Counted from the first letter of the stretch, positions 1 through 11,365 are shown. The stretch: DNA of 64,000 nucleotides from Deltaproteobacteria bacterium (GCA_026129095.1 JAHCIT010000011.1:43070-107069); one strand, 5' to 3'. Notes: generated from the letters alone by a model not told the origin. Program-made: numbers and translations.

Positions 1-2304
<2,304 letters not shown>

Positions 2305-2330
2305 AATTGTGTCTACCTCTTGATATGCCG

Positions 2331-2348
2331 CCGCAGGATTCCCTGCGG
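2331..2348 (-). other. Small hairpin in the asd leader
   Basis: The 131-bp gap between metK and asd contains a perfect 7-bp inverted repeat, CCGCAGG-ATTC-CCTGCGG, about 27 bases upstream of the asd start. No U-tract follows on the minus strand, so it does not look like an intrinsic terminator. It could be an mRNA stability or processing element, or chance. Nothing else recognisable is in this gap. Confidence 0.3.
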
Positions 2349-2435
2349 GCCAGTTACCGGGACTGGAGGCCGCGTCAGGGCTCCGGTCCCGTGTTTATCC
2401 TATCTGATGCTGATAATCGCCGCGCCGGTTGCTGT

Positions 2436-3632
2436 TCAGGCCCGCCGGGCCGTCTTCATCGAACGGGCGGCAAGGTTTTTCAGTTCGGCCGCCTTGTCGG
2501 TTTTTTCCCATGTAAATGCCGTTCCGGTCCGGCCGAAATGGCCATTGGCCGCCGTCTCCGAGTAAACCGGCCGCAGAAGCCTGAGATGCTCAATGAGAGC
2601 CCGTGGCCTGAGCGGGAACACCTGCCGCACCAGGTCAGCCAGCTCACCGTCGTCGATCGCGCCGGTTCCGAATGTCTCGACCAGAACCGACACCGGCTCG
2701 GCGACGCCGATGGCATAGGCCACCTGGACCTCACACTTGGCCGCCAGTCCCGCCGCAACGATATTCTTGGCGATGTAACGGCACATGTAGGCCGCTGAAC
2801 GGTCCACTTTTGAGGGATCCTTCCCGCTGAAGGCACCTCCGCCATGACGGCTCCAGCCGCCATAAGTGTCCACGATGATCTTTCGCCCGGTAACGCCGCA
2901 GTCGCCCATCGGGCCGCCCACCACGAACTTGCCAGTCGGGTTGATGAAATACTTGGTCCGCTTGTCCAGCAGCTTTGTCGGCACGACCGGCCTGACCACT
3001 GTTTCCATCACCAGCTCCTTGAGCTGCTTCTGGCTGATATCCTCTGCGTGCTGGGTCGAGACCACAACAGTATCCACCCGGAAGGGCACGCCGTCCCGGT
3101 ACTCGACCGTCACCTGGGATTTCCCGTCGGGACGGAGCTTGGAATGCCGGTCACCCTTGCGGACACTGGTCAGTTTTGCCGTGAGCGCATGGGCGAGCTC
3201 TATCGGCATCGGCATCAGCGCCTTCGTCTCGTTGATCGCATATCCGAACATCAGGCCCTGATCGCCGGCGCCCTGCTCCTTCGACTGGCTGGTGTGCTCA
3301 TCGACGCCGAGCGCAATGTCCGGGCTCTGCTGCTCGACCGCGACCAGGATCGCGCAGGTCTTCCCGTCAAAGCCCATGTCGCTGTGCGTGTACCCGATCT
3401 CGCAGACGGTCTGCCGGACCAGCTTGTGGTAGTCCACCTGCGCCCGCGACGTGATCTCCCCCGCGACAATCACCAGCCCCGTCTTGACCAGCGTCTCGCA
3501 CGCCACACGGGCCTTCTGGTCCTTTGCCAGATGTGCGTCCAGCACGGCATCCGAGATGCGGTCGCACATCTTGTCCGGGTGGCCTTCGGTGACTGACTCG
3601 GAGGTGAACAGGAAGTCGCGGTTGGAGCTCAT
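2436..3632 (-). CDS. metK: S-adenosylmethionine synthetase
   Basis: Makes SAM from methionine and ATP as a cytosolic tetramer. The 398-residue product has the N-terminal [21 protein letters not shown] signature, the [12 protein letters not shown] hexapeptide region (about residues 120-132), and the [19 protein letters not shown]-loop-like segment (about 270-288). Length matches the usual 380-400. AGGGG lies about 10 bases upstream of the ATG at 3632. Two stable hairpins occupy the 5' leader (3660-3719) and may regulate it. First gene of the metK-asd-ahcY set. Confidence 0.97.
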   Translation of the reverse strand: MSSNRDFLFTSESVTEGHPDKMCDRISDAVLDAHLAKDQKARVACETLVKTGLVIVAGEITSRAQVDYHKLVRQTVCEIGYTHSDMGFDGKTCAILVAVEQQSPDIALGVDEHTSQSKEQGAGDQGLMFGYAINETKALMPMPIELAHALTAKLTSVRKGDRHSKLRPDGKSQVTVEYRDGVPFRVDTVVVSTQHAEDISQKQLKELVMETVVRPVVPTKLLDKRTKYFINPTGKFVVGGPMGDCGVTGRKIIVDTYGGWSRHGGGAFSGKDPSKVDRSAAYMCRYIAKNIVAAGLAAKCEVQVAYAIGVAEPVSVLVETFGTGAIDDGELADLVRQVFPLRPRALIEHLRLLRPVYSETAANGHFGRTGTAFTWEKTDKAAELKNLAARSMKTARRA

Positions 3633-3719
3633 CGTATATTTCCCCTAGGGATTTCCGATGCTTCCAGCTAGAGTGGAAGCGGCCTGTTGAGGCGCCTTTC
3701 GGGTGTCCCTCCTCAAGGC
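3633..3719 (-). promoter_or_regulatory. Structured metK 5' leader, function unassigned
   Basis: Read on the minus strand, the leader holds two hairpins. The first pairs GGC (3717-3719) and TTGAGG (3711-3716) with CCTCAA (3687-3692) and GCC (3682-3684), with a 2-nt bulge and an 18-nt terminal loop containing ACCCGAAAGG. The second has a perfect 7-bp stem, 3674-3680 with 3660-3666, and a 7-nt loop. They end 27 bases before the ATG, just upstream of the Shine-Dalgarno and a CCCTAGGG palindrome. A metK leader is a natural site for SAM or SAH sensing, but the conserved cores of SAM-I and SAH riboswitches as I remember them do not match. Structure is seen; regulation is inferred. Confidence 0.4.
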
Positions 3720-3767
3720 GCGCCGATGCTAGGTGCATGGGCATAGCGAGTCAACGGATCTGACGGC

Positions 3768-5006
3768 ATGACATCGGAACCGACAAACGAAACGAATGTT
3801 CCCGCCCCGGTCGAGATACGGATCGGCGTGGAACAGCATCAGGAACCGCCGCTTCGTATGCAACGTAGGGCGTTTTTGGTCGTGTTCGCCGCGCTGGGCG
3901 CAGTGCTGGGCATCTGGTTCCTGAGGCCCTTCGCCCCTCCACTGGTTTTCGCGGCCGTTTTCGCCGTTCTCCTGTGGCCCGTACACGACTGGTTCCAGCG
4001 GAGGATGGGGGCCGGACCGGTGCTGGCCGCCACCGGCGCGGTCATTGTGGCGCATCTGACAGTACTTCTGCCGTTTACCGTGGTGGCGACATTTACCATC
4101 CAGCAGCTGACGGGGCTCATCCAGCGGGGCATTATCGACACCGTTGAAATGGAGACCTATCTCATCCGGATCGAGGCCCTCATCCACGAAACGTTCAGTA
4201 CCGACGTCGATATCATCGGTTTCGTTGTCAGCCAGTGGCAAAAGATCGCGGCCGAGAGCACTCGTGTCATCTCCGGCATCCTGGGAGGCTTCGCCATCCT
4301 CCTGTTCCAGTACATTATCGCCGTCGTATTCGTTTTTTATCTCCTGATACGGGGTCAGGCGCTGGTGAACCTGGTGGTTGAGATATCACCGCTGGGCTCG
4401 GACGTGAACCGCCGGATTCTTGACCGTTTCGGGGAGACAAGCCGCGCCGTGCTCTGGGGGACTCTCGTCACCATTACCGCGCAAGGCTTCATCGGAACGC
4501 TGGGGCTCATTTTCGGCGGCGTCGAGAACGCTGTTCTCTGGGGCGTCGTGATGACGTTCGCCGCCCTGGTCCCGGTGTTCGGCACGACCCTCGTCTGGGG
4601 GCCAGCCTGTCTCTATATGTTCATGAACGGCCATGTGGGGTCAGGCATCGTCATCCTTGTCTTCGGCGCCATCGCCAGCACGATCGACAACATCATCCGC
4701 CCACTGATCGTCGGCGGAGCCACGACCGTTCCCACCCTCTGGATACTCATCGCCATTCTGGGCGGCATCGTCACGCTGGGGCCCATGGGCGTGATCCTCG
4801 GTCCCGCCCTTCTTGCGGTCTTCGTCGAGTGCATCGACATCTACCGCGAAGAGTTCCTCGGCTATCCGCGCAAGAGGCCACGCGCCGGCCCCCGCTTCCG
4901 CGACCTCTCCGTCCCCGACGGCCGGATTCCTGATCTCAAAAAATTAAAACCCAACCCCGCCCCGGCGGCAGAAGAAACCCCTGGCAGCGAAGCCGCCGCC
5001 AAGTAA
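3768..5006 (+). CDS. AI-2E transporter family (PerM/YdiK/TqsA-like) membrane protein
   Basis: A polytopic inner-membrane protein of 412 residues. After a 30-residue charged N-terminus there are paired helices (RAFLVVFAALGAVLGIWFL and PPLVFAAVFAVLLWPV), a soluble amphipathic loop at about 100-165, and further helices. The family's C-terminal conserved region appears as ASTIDNIIRPLIVGG followed by GGIVTLGPMGVILGPALLAV. The last 60 residues are polar and rich in Pro and Ala. Members export autoinducer-2 or small solutes or ions; the substrate here cannot be told. It is divergent from metK with about 135 bp between, and 77 bp upstream of apaG. Confidence 0.85.
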   Translation: MTSEPTNETNVPAPVEIRIGVEQHQEPPLRMQRRAFLVVFAALGAVLGIWFLRPFAPPLVFAAVFAVLLWPVHDWFQRRMGAGPVLAATGAVIVAHLTVLLPFTVVATFTIQQLTGLIQRGIIDTVEMETYLIRIEALIHETFSTDVDIIGFVVSQWQKIAAESTRVISGILGGFAILLFQYIIAVVFVFYLLIRGQALVNLVVEISPLGSDVNRRILDRFGETSRAVLWGTLVTITAQGFIGTLGLIFGGVENAVLWGVVMTFAALVPVFGTTLVWGPACLYMFMNGHVGSGIVILVFGAIASTIDNIIRPLIVGGATTVPTLWILIAILGGIVTLGPMGVILGPALLAVFVECIDIYREEFLGYPRKRPRAGPRFRDLSVPDGRIPDLKKLKPNPAPAAEETPGSEAAAK

Positions 5007-5083
5007 CGGAGGCAGGCCCCGTTGCCTCTGTGCCCGCAGCGGTGCAATCAATGCCGCTCCTGCTACAAGGAGTACGCCACGCA

Positions 5084-5473
5084 ATGCCCAGTTCGAACAC
5101 CGTCACCCGGGGAATCCGCGTCCATGTAGAGTCCGCCTACGCGCCGGACCTGTCGCTGCCAGAACAGCACAAGTGGTTTTTCCGCTATACCGTACAGGTA
5201 TCCAACGAGGGACAGGAAACCGTCCAGCTCGTGAGCCGCCACTGGATCATCACGGACGCCGAAAGCCATGTGGAAGAGGTGAAAGGCCCCGGCGTGGTGG
5301 GTGAGCAGCCGGTCCTGAAACCCGGCGAGTCGTTTACCTACACTTCTGGCTGCCCGCTGGAAACGCCCTTCGGCTCCATGCACGGCACCTACCAGATGGT
5401 AACGAAGGCGGGAGAGCAGTTCGACGCCCAGATCGCCCCATTCACCCTCGCCGAACCTATGTCGATCAACTGA
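5084..5473 (+). CDS. apaG: ApaG-domain protein
   Basis: A small beta-sandwich cytosolic protein; the family is linked to magnesium/cobalt homeostasis and has no settled biochemical role. The frame is open from 5030, but the ATG at 5084 is preferred: it follows CAAGGAG by about 11 bases and gives a 129-residue product close to the usual 125. Family motifs are WFFRYTVQVSNEG, VQLVSRHWIITDAE, VKGPGVVGEQPVLKPGESF and YTSGCPLETPFGSMHGTYQM. It is transcribed after the AI-2E-family gene and converges on the metallophosphoesterase with a 6-bp gap. Confidence 0.93.
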   Translation: MPSSNTVTRGIRVHVESAYAPDLSLPEQHKWFFRYTVQVSNEGQETVQLVSRHWIITDAESHVEEVKGPGVVGEQPVLKPGESFTYTSGCPLETPFGSMHGTYQMVTKAGEQFDAQIAPFTLAEPMSIN

Positions 5474-5479
5474 GAAGGC

Positions 5480-6658
5480 TCATGTCTTTCGCAGCGTAAT
5501 GAGCGTGATCTCGCTCGGGCTCCCGGCGCGATTCGGCGGTCCCCAGTATCCGGTCCCCCGGCTCACATAGATCGGCATGCCATCAATCCGGTGCAGCCCC
5601 GCACCCACCGGCTGGAAAAGAGTGATCAGGAACGTCCAGGGGATGAACTGACCGCCGTGGGTATGCCCGGAGAGCTGAAGCTGGGCGCCAGCCCCGGCGG
5701 CGGCGAACGCGCTCCGGGGCTGGTGGGCAAGCATCAACTTGAAGCTGTCTTCCGGAGCCCCCTCAAGAGCCTTTGCCGGATCGGTGAGATGGGGCGGATA
5801 ACGGTGGCTCGCACTATGATCGGTGGCACCGGCCACGGTGAGCTTTGCACGCCCATGCACGATTACCCGGTGCTCGTTGATGAGCGGGTCATAACCGATC
5901 CGCTCCATTTCACGTACCCAGCCCGGCGCGTCCCAGTAATATTCATGATTGCCGGTCACGTAGTAGAGCCCGTGCCGCGCGGTGATCCTGCCGAGCGGAG
6001 CCACGTGGTCCCTCAGCTGGTTCACATGGCCATCGATCAGATCACCGGTATTGGCCACGAGGTCCGGCTTCAGCGAGTCGGTTACTTCGGCAACCGTTTC
6101 CGTGAAGGGGGCCCGGATCGTCGGACCCACATGGATATCGGTCAGCAGCACGATCCGGAAACCGTCGAGGTCCTCATGCAGGCCCGGAAGCGGGATGTCC
6201 ACTTCCACCACGTCCGGGCGGCGGCGGGCGGCATGAAACCCTGAGCCCGTCACAATGGCCGATGCGGCAATCACGCCGACGTTCACTGACCGGACCAGGG
6301 CAAGCCTGCGGGATGGCAGTTCCGGCGGCCCGGACTCCTCCGGCACGCCCTGGTCCCGCAGTTTCCGTATGGCAGCGGCCACTCCCCAGCCGAAATCAGC
6401 CAGGATCACCGCCGGCAGCAGCATCAGGAAGAAGCCGACATAGAGATACCCGGCCCATTGCACCAGTCCCATCCAGTCCGGCTTTTCCGGCACGCGGCCC
6501 AAGGCCATCGCCGCAGGACCGAGCATCAGCAGCGAACCCAGCAAAACACCCGCGACGATGTTCCACGGCCGGGCAAGCCGGGACCGGTGCAAAAGACGCC
6601 ATCCCACATAAACATGAGCGATGAGCCAGAGCGTCCGGGTGACGGCAAAAAACGACAT
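5480..6658 (-). CDS. Membrane-anchored metallophosphoesterase (YkuE/YaeI-like)
   Basis: A 392-residue protein. The first 140 residues hold about four hydrophobic helices and a short linker; the rest is a calcineurin-like phosphoesterase. All metal-site motifs are present in order: LLTDIHVGPT, ANTGDLIDGH, VTGNHEYYWD, LAHQPRS and LSGHTHGGQ. Close relatives hydrolyse lipid-linked substrates such as UDP-diacylglucosamine-type phosphoesters or act in twin-arginine-exported forms, but the substrate here is not determined. A hydrophobic stretch precedes the phosphatase domain (NVGVIAASAIVTGSGF). It lies between apaG (convergent) and the ABC-F gene (same strand, 69 bp upstream). Confidence 0.88.
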   Translation of the reverse strand: MSFFAVTRTLWLIAHVYVGWRLLHRSRLARPWNIVAGVLLGSLLMLGPAAMALGRVPEKPDWMGLVQWAGYLYVGFFLMLLPAVILADFGWGVAAAIRKLRDQGVPEESGPPELPSRRLALVRSVNVGVIAASAIVTGSGFHAARRRPDVVEVDIPLPGLHEDLDGFRIVLLTDIHVGPTIRAPFTETVAEVTDSLKPDLVANTGDLIDGHVNQLRDHVAPLGRITARHGLYYVTGNHEYYWDAPGWVREMERIGYDPLINEHRVIVHGRAKLTVAGATDHSASHRYPPHLTDPAKALEGAPEDSFKLMLAHQPRSAFAAAGAGAQLQLSGHTHGGQFIPWTFLITLFQPVGAGLHRIDGMPIYVSRGTGYWGPPNRAGSPSEITLITLRKT

Positions 6659-6727
6659 CCGTCAGGGGATACCCACGCGGCAGCCGGAATGCCAGCCGAT
6701 TGCCCTGATAGCGGGAACTTCCGGTAT

Positions 6728-8344
6728 CTACGCCGCGTAGAGGAGCTGGCGCTGCTCCCTGACCCTGGAATCCTCCAGGTAGGCGTCGAACGGCATGTTC
6801 ACGTCAAGGACGCCCTTCGGGGCGATCTCGACGATCCGGTTGGCGACAGTCTGGATGAACTGGTGATCCCGGGATGAAAAAAGGACCGTACCGCTGAAGT
6901 CAACGAGTGCGTCGTTCAGCGCCGTTATCGCTTCCAGGTCCAGGTGATTCGTCGGCTCGTCCATCACCAGCACGTTGCCGCCGTGGACCATCATCTTGGA
7001 AAGCATGCAGCGCACGCGCTCGCCGCCCGACAGCACCCGCGCATTTTTCTTCGCCTCGTCACCGGAAAACAGCATCCGCCCGAGAAATCCCCGGATATAC
7101 CCTTCGGTCTGTTCCTTGGAATACTGCCGGAGCCATTCGATAAGGTTCAGATCGGTTTCAAAATAGGGCCCATTGTCACGGGGGAAGAACGACGGCACAG
7201 CAGTAGAGCCCCATTCAACCGTTCCGCTGTCGGGCTGAAGCGTCCCTTCGAGAATCTGGAACAGAACGGTGGCAGGCAGGCTGCTCTTACCCACAAAGGC
7301 GATCTTCTCGCCCCGCTGCACGGAAAGGGAGAAGTTTTCCAGCACTTTCTGGTCTTCCACGGCCTTGGTCAGCCCCGCAACGGATAGAATGGAGCGGCCT
7401 GATTCGCGCTCGGCCTTGAACAGGATAGACGGATAGCGCCGGGATGAAGGCTTGATCTCATCCAGCGAGATCTTGTCCAGCAGCCGCTTGCGGCTCGTCG
7501 CCTGACGGGCCTTGGAAGCATTGGCGCTGAACCGGGCGATAAACTCCTTGAGTTCCTTGATCTTCTCTTCCTTCTGCTTGTTCTGGTCCTGCGTCTGGCG
7601 GAGCGCCAGCTGCGATGCCTGGTACCAGAACGAATAGTTGCCCGTGTAGAGCCGGATCTTCTGGTAATCGATATCGAGAATATGGGTGCAAACCCGGTCC
7701 AGAAAATGTCGGTCATGCGAAACGACAATCACCGTGTTCTGGAAGTTGTACAGAAACTCCTCGAGCCAGAGGATCGAATCGGGATCCAGGCCGTTCGTGG
7801 GCTCATCCATCAGGAGCACGTCGGGATTTCCGAACAGCGCCTGTGCCAGCAGCACCCGGACCTTGAGGGCCCCGTCCAGATCACGCATCTTCATCTCGTG
7901 CAGGGGTTCGGGAATCCCCAGGTTGCTGAGGAGCGATGCGGCTTCGCTCACCGCTTCCCACCCGCCAATCTCGGTAAACTGTGCCTCAAGATCGGCCGTC
8001 CGCATGCCGTCGGCATCGGAGAAGTCGGGCTTGGCATACAGCGCGTCCCGCTCGGTCATGATGCCATACAGCTTTTCATGGCCGCGGATCACGGTATTGA
8101 TGACCGTAAAGTCGTCAAACTCGAACTGGTTCTGGCGGAGGAAGCTGACCCGCGACCCCTTGGCAGTGTGGACCTTGCCCGTGTCGGGATCGATCTCCCC
8201 GGACAGTATCTTCAGGAACGTGGACTTTCCCGCTCCATTGGCCCCAATCACCCCATAACAGTTGCCCGGTGTGAACTCGGTGGTAACGTCCTCGAACAGC
8301 GTTCTGGCTCCAAACCGGAGCGTGATGTTGTCGGCACTAATCAC
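6728..8344 (-). CDS. ABC-F ATPase (YbiT/YkpA-like) with degenerate second P-loop
   Basis: Soluble tandem-ATPase protein of the ABC-F class, whose members act on ribosomes. The frame opens at 8401, but the GTG at 8344 gives VISADNITLRFG, where relatives start, and leaves 60 bp before the divergent CHAD gene. NBD1 is intact: GANGAGKST, VLLMDEPTNGLD, VVSHDRHFLD; its signature is DLDGALKVRVLLAQAL, a variant common in this subfamily. The inter-domain linker is charged (KQKEEKIKELKEFIARF). NBD2 keeps LSGGERVRCML and VLVMDEPTNHLDLE, but the P-loop reads FVGKSSLPATVLFQIL, with alanine where the lysine should be, and the switch histidine is Arg (SSRDHQF). NBD2 therefore probably binds ATP poorly or cannot hydrolyse it. 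Confidence 0.9.
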   Translation of the reverse strand: MISADNITLRFGARTLFEDVTTEFTPGNCYGVIGANGAGKSTFLKILSGEIDPDTGKVHTAKGSRVSFLRQNQFEFDDFTVINTVIRGHEKLYGIMTERDALYAKPDFSDADGMRTADLEAQFTEIGGWEAVSEAASLLSNLGIPEPLHEMKMRDLDGALKVRVLLAQALFGNPDVLLMDEPTNGLDPDSILWLEEFLYNFQNTVIVVSHDRHFLDRVCTHILDIDYQKIRLYTGNYSFWYQASQLALRQTQDQNKQKEEKIKELKEFIARFSANASKARQATSRKRLLDKISLDEIKPSSRRYPSILFKAERESGRSILSVAGLTKAVEDQKVLENFSLSVQRGEKIAFVGKSSLPATVLFQILEGTLQPDSGTVEWGSTAVPSFFPRDNGPYFETDLNLIEWLRQYSKEQTEGYIRGFLGRMLFSGDEAKKNARVLSGGERVRCMLSKMMVHGGNVLVMDEPTNHLDLEAITALNDALVDFSGTVLFSSRDHQFIQTVANRIVEIAPKGVLDVNMPFDAYLEDSRVREQRQLLYAA

Positions 8345-8403
8345 GGCGGCCCCACTAGCCAAATCCGCCCCCGGAATACAAGTTTTGCGGGGATGAGCCA
8401 TCT

Positions 8404-9297
8404 GTGAGCAAGCACGCAGCCAGCCCTTCCAACCATCTTCTCCGGTCCATAAACCGGACGTGGGACTGTTACGAGCGGTGCCGCAGTCGCTATCGCCGCA
8501 AGGGCAGCGAGCGGTCCATCCACGATCTCCGGGTCGCCACTCGCCGGCTTCTCGCCATGTTCGATCTCTACGGACCGCTTCTCGGCGATGACGGGGCGGA
8601 TATGGTCAAAAAGGCCCGTAAACGTGCCAAGGAGGATATGGGAAGCCTCGGCCCACTCCGGGATGCCCAGGTCCAGCTCCGGCTTCTGCCGTCGGTTCTT
8701 TCTGTCAACGCCCCTCTGGAACCGCTCGTAAAAGAGCTCCGGTCCGAAGAGAAAAAACTTTCCAAGAAACGAGTCCCGGCCCGGAAGGCCGGGACACCAA
8801 AGTCTATCCGCCGCGCCGTCAGGCAGATTCGCAGCCTGACCCAAAAGGCAGGCACCCGGGACGAGACTTCGACGGCGCTCGCCATCTCGCTCGGCCGGAT
8901 TTCCAGGCGGGAGTTCCAGAAGGTTGTCCGGCTGGCCGCACTGGTAGACGCAGACGAGCCCGTGACCATTCACCGACTCCGTGTGCCGTTCAAGAAGTTC
9001 CGTTACATGCGAGAGTTCATGGCCAGTGTGCCGCCCGGCGTCAGCCGTCAGCAGATCGGCTCGATGCGCCGGTTTCAGGCGGCCATGGGCGCCGTGCAGG
9101 ATATCTGTGTGCTGGAGAAACGGATCGCCAGTTACAGTGGGGCCGCACCGGCGCCCCTGAAATCCGGCGCAAAGGCCGCCCTGCGGAAAGTCCGTTCCGA
9201 ACGGGACCGGCGCATCCGGGAGTTTATTCAGTTGCTGCCGGAGCTGGAATCGTTCCGGGAACCGCCTGAAACGATGCGCTCAAGCTGGCGGCCGTGA
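8404..9297 (+). CDS. CHAD domain protein
   Basis: CHAD domains are all-helical and rich in conserved His and basic residues; they bind inorganic polyphosphate. The 297-residue product has the family motif SIHDLRVATRRLLAMF near residues 38-53, repeated later as TIHRLRVPFKKFRYMREF, which are the two basic helical hairpins of a CHAD fold. It starts with GTG at 8404. The upstream ATG at 8395 is closed by a stop after four codons. No polyphosphate kinase, CYTH domain or exopolyphosphatase is adjacent, so its partner is unknown. Its last 70 bp overlap the convergent DUF2238 gene. Confidence 0.88.
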   Translation: MSKHAASPSNHLLRSINRTWDCYERCRSRYRRKGSERSIHDLRVATRRLLAMFDLYGPLLGDDGADMVKKARKRAKEDMGSLGPLRDAQVQLRLLPSVLSVNAPLEPLVKELRSEEKKLSKKRVPARKAGTPKSIRRAVRQIRSLTQKAGTRDETSTALAISLGRISRREFQKVVRLAALVDADEPVTIHRLRVPFKKFRYMREFMASVPPGVSRQQIGSMRRFQAAMGAVQDICVLEKRIASYSGAAPAPLKSGAKAALRKVRSERDRRIREFIQLLPELESFREPPETMRSSWRP

Positions 9298-9878
9298 ACA
9301 CCGCTGAGGAGAAGCAGGGACAGCGCCGCCCCCACCAACGCGAGGAACATGTCCCACTGGGTATCCCACTCGTCGCCCTGCATCCCCAGGAATTCGTTGG
9401 CGCCCTGCCCGATAATCACGGCGGCAAGCCACTCCATCAGTTCATAGACGGCACTGAAGGCAAGACAGAAGCTCACTACGATAAAGAACAGCCACTTGCC
9501 GGGTTTCAGCGGCGTCAGGCGCAGCAGCAGTTCCCTCGCCAGGATCGCCGGAACAAACCCCTGCACGAAGTGGCCGAACCGATCATAGGGATTACGACTC
9601 AGGGAGAAGACATCGCGCATCCAGTCGCCTGCCGGAACCCGTGCGTAGGTGTAATGTCCGCCCAGGATCAGCCCCAGCGAGTGAAAGAACAGGAGCCGGT
9701 AGAGCAGCGGCGTCAGCGGGAACCGGTCGAAGGTCAGAATAGCCAGCGGGAGTCCGATCAAGACGGGCAGCACTTCCAGGAACCAGGTGAGCCGGTCAAA
9801 CGGGCTCCAGCCTGAAAGAACCAGCGCCAGCACCGTCAGGGCGACAAGGGCGATCCGTTCAGCGCGAGAGCTGGTCAC
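9228..9878 (-). CDS. DUF2238 (YjdF-like) membrane protein
   Basis: A 216-residue polytopic membrane protein of unknown function. Hydrophobic segments include IALVALTVLALVLSG, VLPVLIGLPLAILTF, LLYRLLFFHSLGLILGGHYTYA, WLFFIVVSFCLAFSAVYELMEW and MFLALVGAALSLLLL. The family's conserved stretches RNPYDRFGHFVQGFVPAILARELLLR and QGDEWDTQWDMFLALVGA are present. It is translationally coupled to the upstream small membrane protein (ATGA overlap at 9875-9878), and its 3' end overlaps the convergent CHAD gene by 70 bp, where both strands code. Confidence 0.87.
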   Translation of the reverse strand: MTSSRAERIALVALTVLALVLSGWSPFDRLTWFLEVLPVLIGLPLAILTFDRFPLTPLLYRLLFFHSLGLILGGHYTYARVPAGDWMRDVFSLSRNPYDRFGHFVQGFVPAILARELLLRLTPLKPGKWLFFIVVSFCLAFSAVYELMEWLAAVIIGQGANEFLGMQGDEWDTQWDMFLALVGAALSLLLLSGVHGRQLERIVSGGSRNDSSSGSN

Positions 9879-10105
9879 GGAGATGCGGGTTCCACGGCAC
9901 CGTCAGCCGGGCTGCTGTCGCTGGTCCCGTGCTCTATCTGGACGGGAAGCGCTTCGCGGTGCTCGCGGGCCCGCCAGATGACAAAACCCACTGACAGCAC
10001 GGCCAGCCAGACGGCGATCAGGCCCGCCAGGATGCCGATGATCCGGACCCGGCGCTCCCGTTCTTCGGGCGTTTCCTCTGGAACTTCGTTGGCTGGATCG
10101 CTCAT
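9875..10105 (-). CDS. Small single-span membrane protein, function unknown
   Basis: The ATG at 10105 gives 76 residues: an acidic-basic N-terminus (MSDPANEVPEETPEERERR), one transmembrane helix (IIGILAGLIAVWLAVLSVGFVIW), and a polar C-terminal tail. A TTG at 10141 would extend it by 12 residues. Its stop overlaps the DUF2238 start, so the two are probably translated together and may form a membrane pair. It lies 45 bp downstream of ribBA and may be read from the rib transcript. Not recognised as a named family. Confidence 0.65.
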   Translation of the reverse strand: MSDPANEVPEETPEERERRVRIIGILAGLIAVWLAVLSVGFVIWRAREHREALPVQIEHGTSDSSPADGAVEPASP

Positions 10106-10150
10106 CGCGGATTCATGAACGGCCGGCAGCGGGACGTGCAAGCGCCGCCC

Positions 10151-11365
10151 CTACTCCCCGTCCGGCATGATCCGGAGCAGGTGGCCGAGCTTGTCGCGCT
10201 TGGTCTTCAGGTAACGCAGGTTTTCCTGGCTGGGCTCGATCTCGATGGGAACACGGTCAACCACTTCCATCCCATAGGCTTCGAGCCCGACGATCTTCTT
10301 GGGATTGTTGGTCATGAGGCGGAGCTTCTTCAGCCCCAGGTCCACGAGAATCTGCGCGCCAATGCCGAAATCCCTCAGATCCGGCTTGAACCCGAGAGCG
10401 ATATTGGCTTCCACCGTGTCCATGCCGCCGTCCTGGAGGTTGTAGGCCTTGATCTTGTTCGCCAGCCCAATACCGCGGCCCTCCTGGATGAGGTACAGGA
10501 CAACACCCTTCCCGGCGCGCTCCACCATGCGCATGGCAGCGTGAAGCTGCTCTCCGCAATCGCACCGGAGCGAATTGAAGATGTCGCCCGTGACGCATGA
10601 CGAATGGACCCGCACCAGCGTCGGCTCGCCGTCGGTCACATCGCCCTTGATGAGCGCCACATGTTCATGGCTGTCCACGTCATTGTGGTAGACGATGATC
10701 CTGAACTCGCCATACTGGGTCGGCAGGCGGCCCTCCGAGACGCGATGAACGAGCCGCTCCTTCCAGAGCCGGTACCGGATGATGTCGGCAACCGAGATGA
10801 TCTTGAGATTCCATTCGGCGGCAAACCGTTCGAGGTCCGGCATCCGGGCCATGGTGCCGTCGTCCTTCATGATCTCGCAGATGACACCGTAGGGTTTCAC
10901 ACCCGCCATTCGGCAGATATCGACCGAGCCTTCGGTCTGTCCCGTGCGCTGGAGCACGCCGCCCGGACGGGCGATCAGGGGAAATACATGGCCGGGGCGG
11001 GACAGATCGCTGGCGGTAGAACTGTCATCAATCGCCACATGGATGGTACGCGCCCGGTCGGCGGCGCTGATGCCGGTCGTCACGCCCGTACGCGCCTCGA
11101 TGGAAACAGTGAACGCCGTGCCGAACTGGGACGTGTTTTCGCGGACCATCAGGGGAAGGTTCAGGTGCCCGGCACGTTCTTCGGTCAGGGTAAGACAGAT
11201 CAGCCCCCGGCCATGTTTGGCCATGAAGTTCACAGCCTCGGGGGTGGCGAACTGGGCCGCCATCACGAGATCGCCCTCGTTCTCGCGGTCCTCATCATCA
11301 ACCATGATGATCATCTTGCCTTCGCGCAGGTCGCGCATGGCGTCTTCGACACGGCTCAACGGCAT
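10151..11365 (-). CDS. ribBA: Bifunctional DHBP synthase / GTP cyclohydrolase II
   Basis: Supplies both precursors of riboflavin. The N-terminal half makes 3,4-dihydroxy-2-butanone 4-phosphate from ribulose 5-phosphate (MVDDEDRENEGDLVMAAQ, about residues 21-38; GRGLICLTLT; DRARTIHVAIDD; GHVFPLIARPGGVLQRTGQTE). The C-terminal half is GTP cyclohydrolase II, with the zinc cysteines in HSSCVTGDIFNSLRCDCGEQL, YLIQEGRGIGLANKIKAY and LRLMTNNPKKI. The fused 404-residue length is normal. Third gene of a ribD-ribE-ribBA series; ribH does not follow it here. Confidence 0.96.
   Translation of the reverse strand: MPLSRVEDAMRDLREGKMIIMVDDEDRENEGDLVMAAQFATPEAVNFMAKHGRGLICLTLTEERAGHLNLPLMVRENTSQFGTAFTVSIEARTGVTTGISAADRARTIHVAIDDSSTASDLSRPGHVFPLIARPGGVLQRTGQTEGSVDICRMAGVKPYGVICEIMKDDGTMARMPDLERFAAEWNLKIISVADIIRYRLWKERLVHRVSEGRLPTQYGEFRIIVYHNDVDSHEHVALIKGDVTDGEPTLVRVHSSCVTGDIFNSLRCDCGEQLHAAMRMVERAGKGVVLYLIQEGRGIGLANKIKAYNLQDGGMDTVEANIALGFKPDLRDFGIGAQILVDLGLKKLRLMTNNPKKIVGLEAYGMEVVDRVPIEIEPSQENLRYLKTKRDKLGHLLRIMPDGE

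Noticed and set aside
3633..3719. SAH or SAM-I riboswitch upstream of metK
   Set aside because: The hairpins are real, but the conserved cores of these classes as I recall them do not align; kept only as an unassigned leader.
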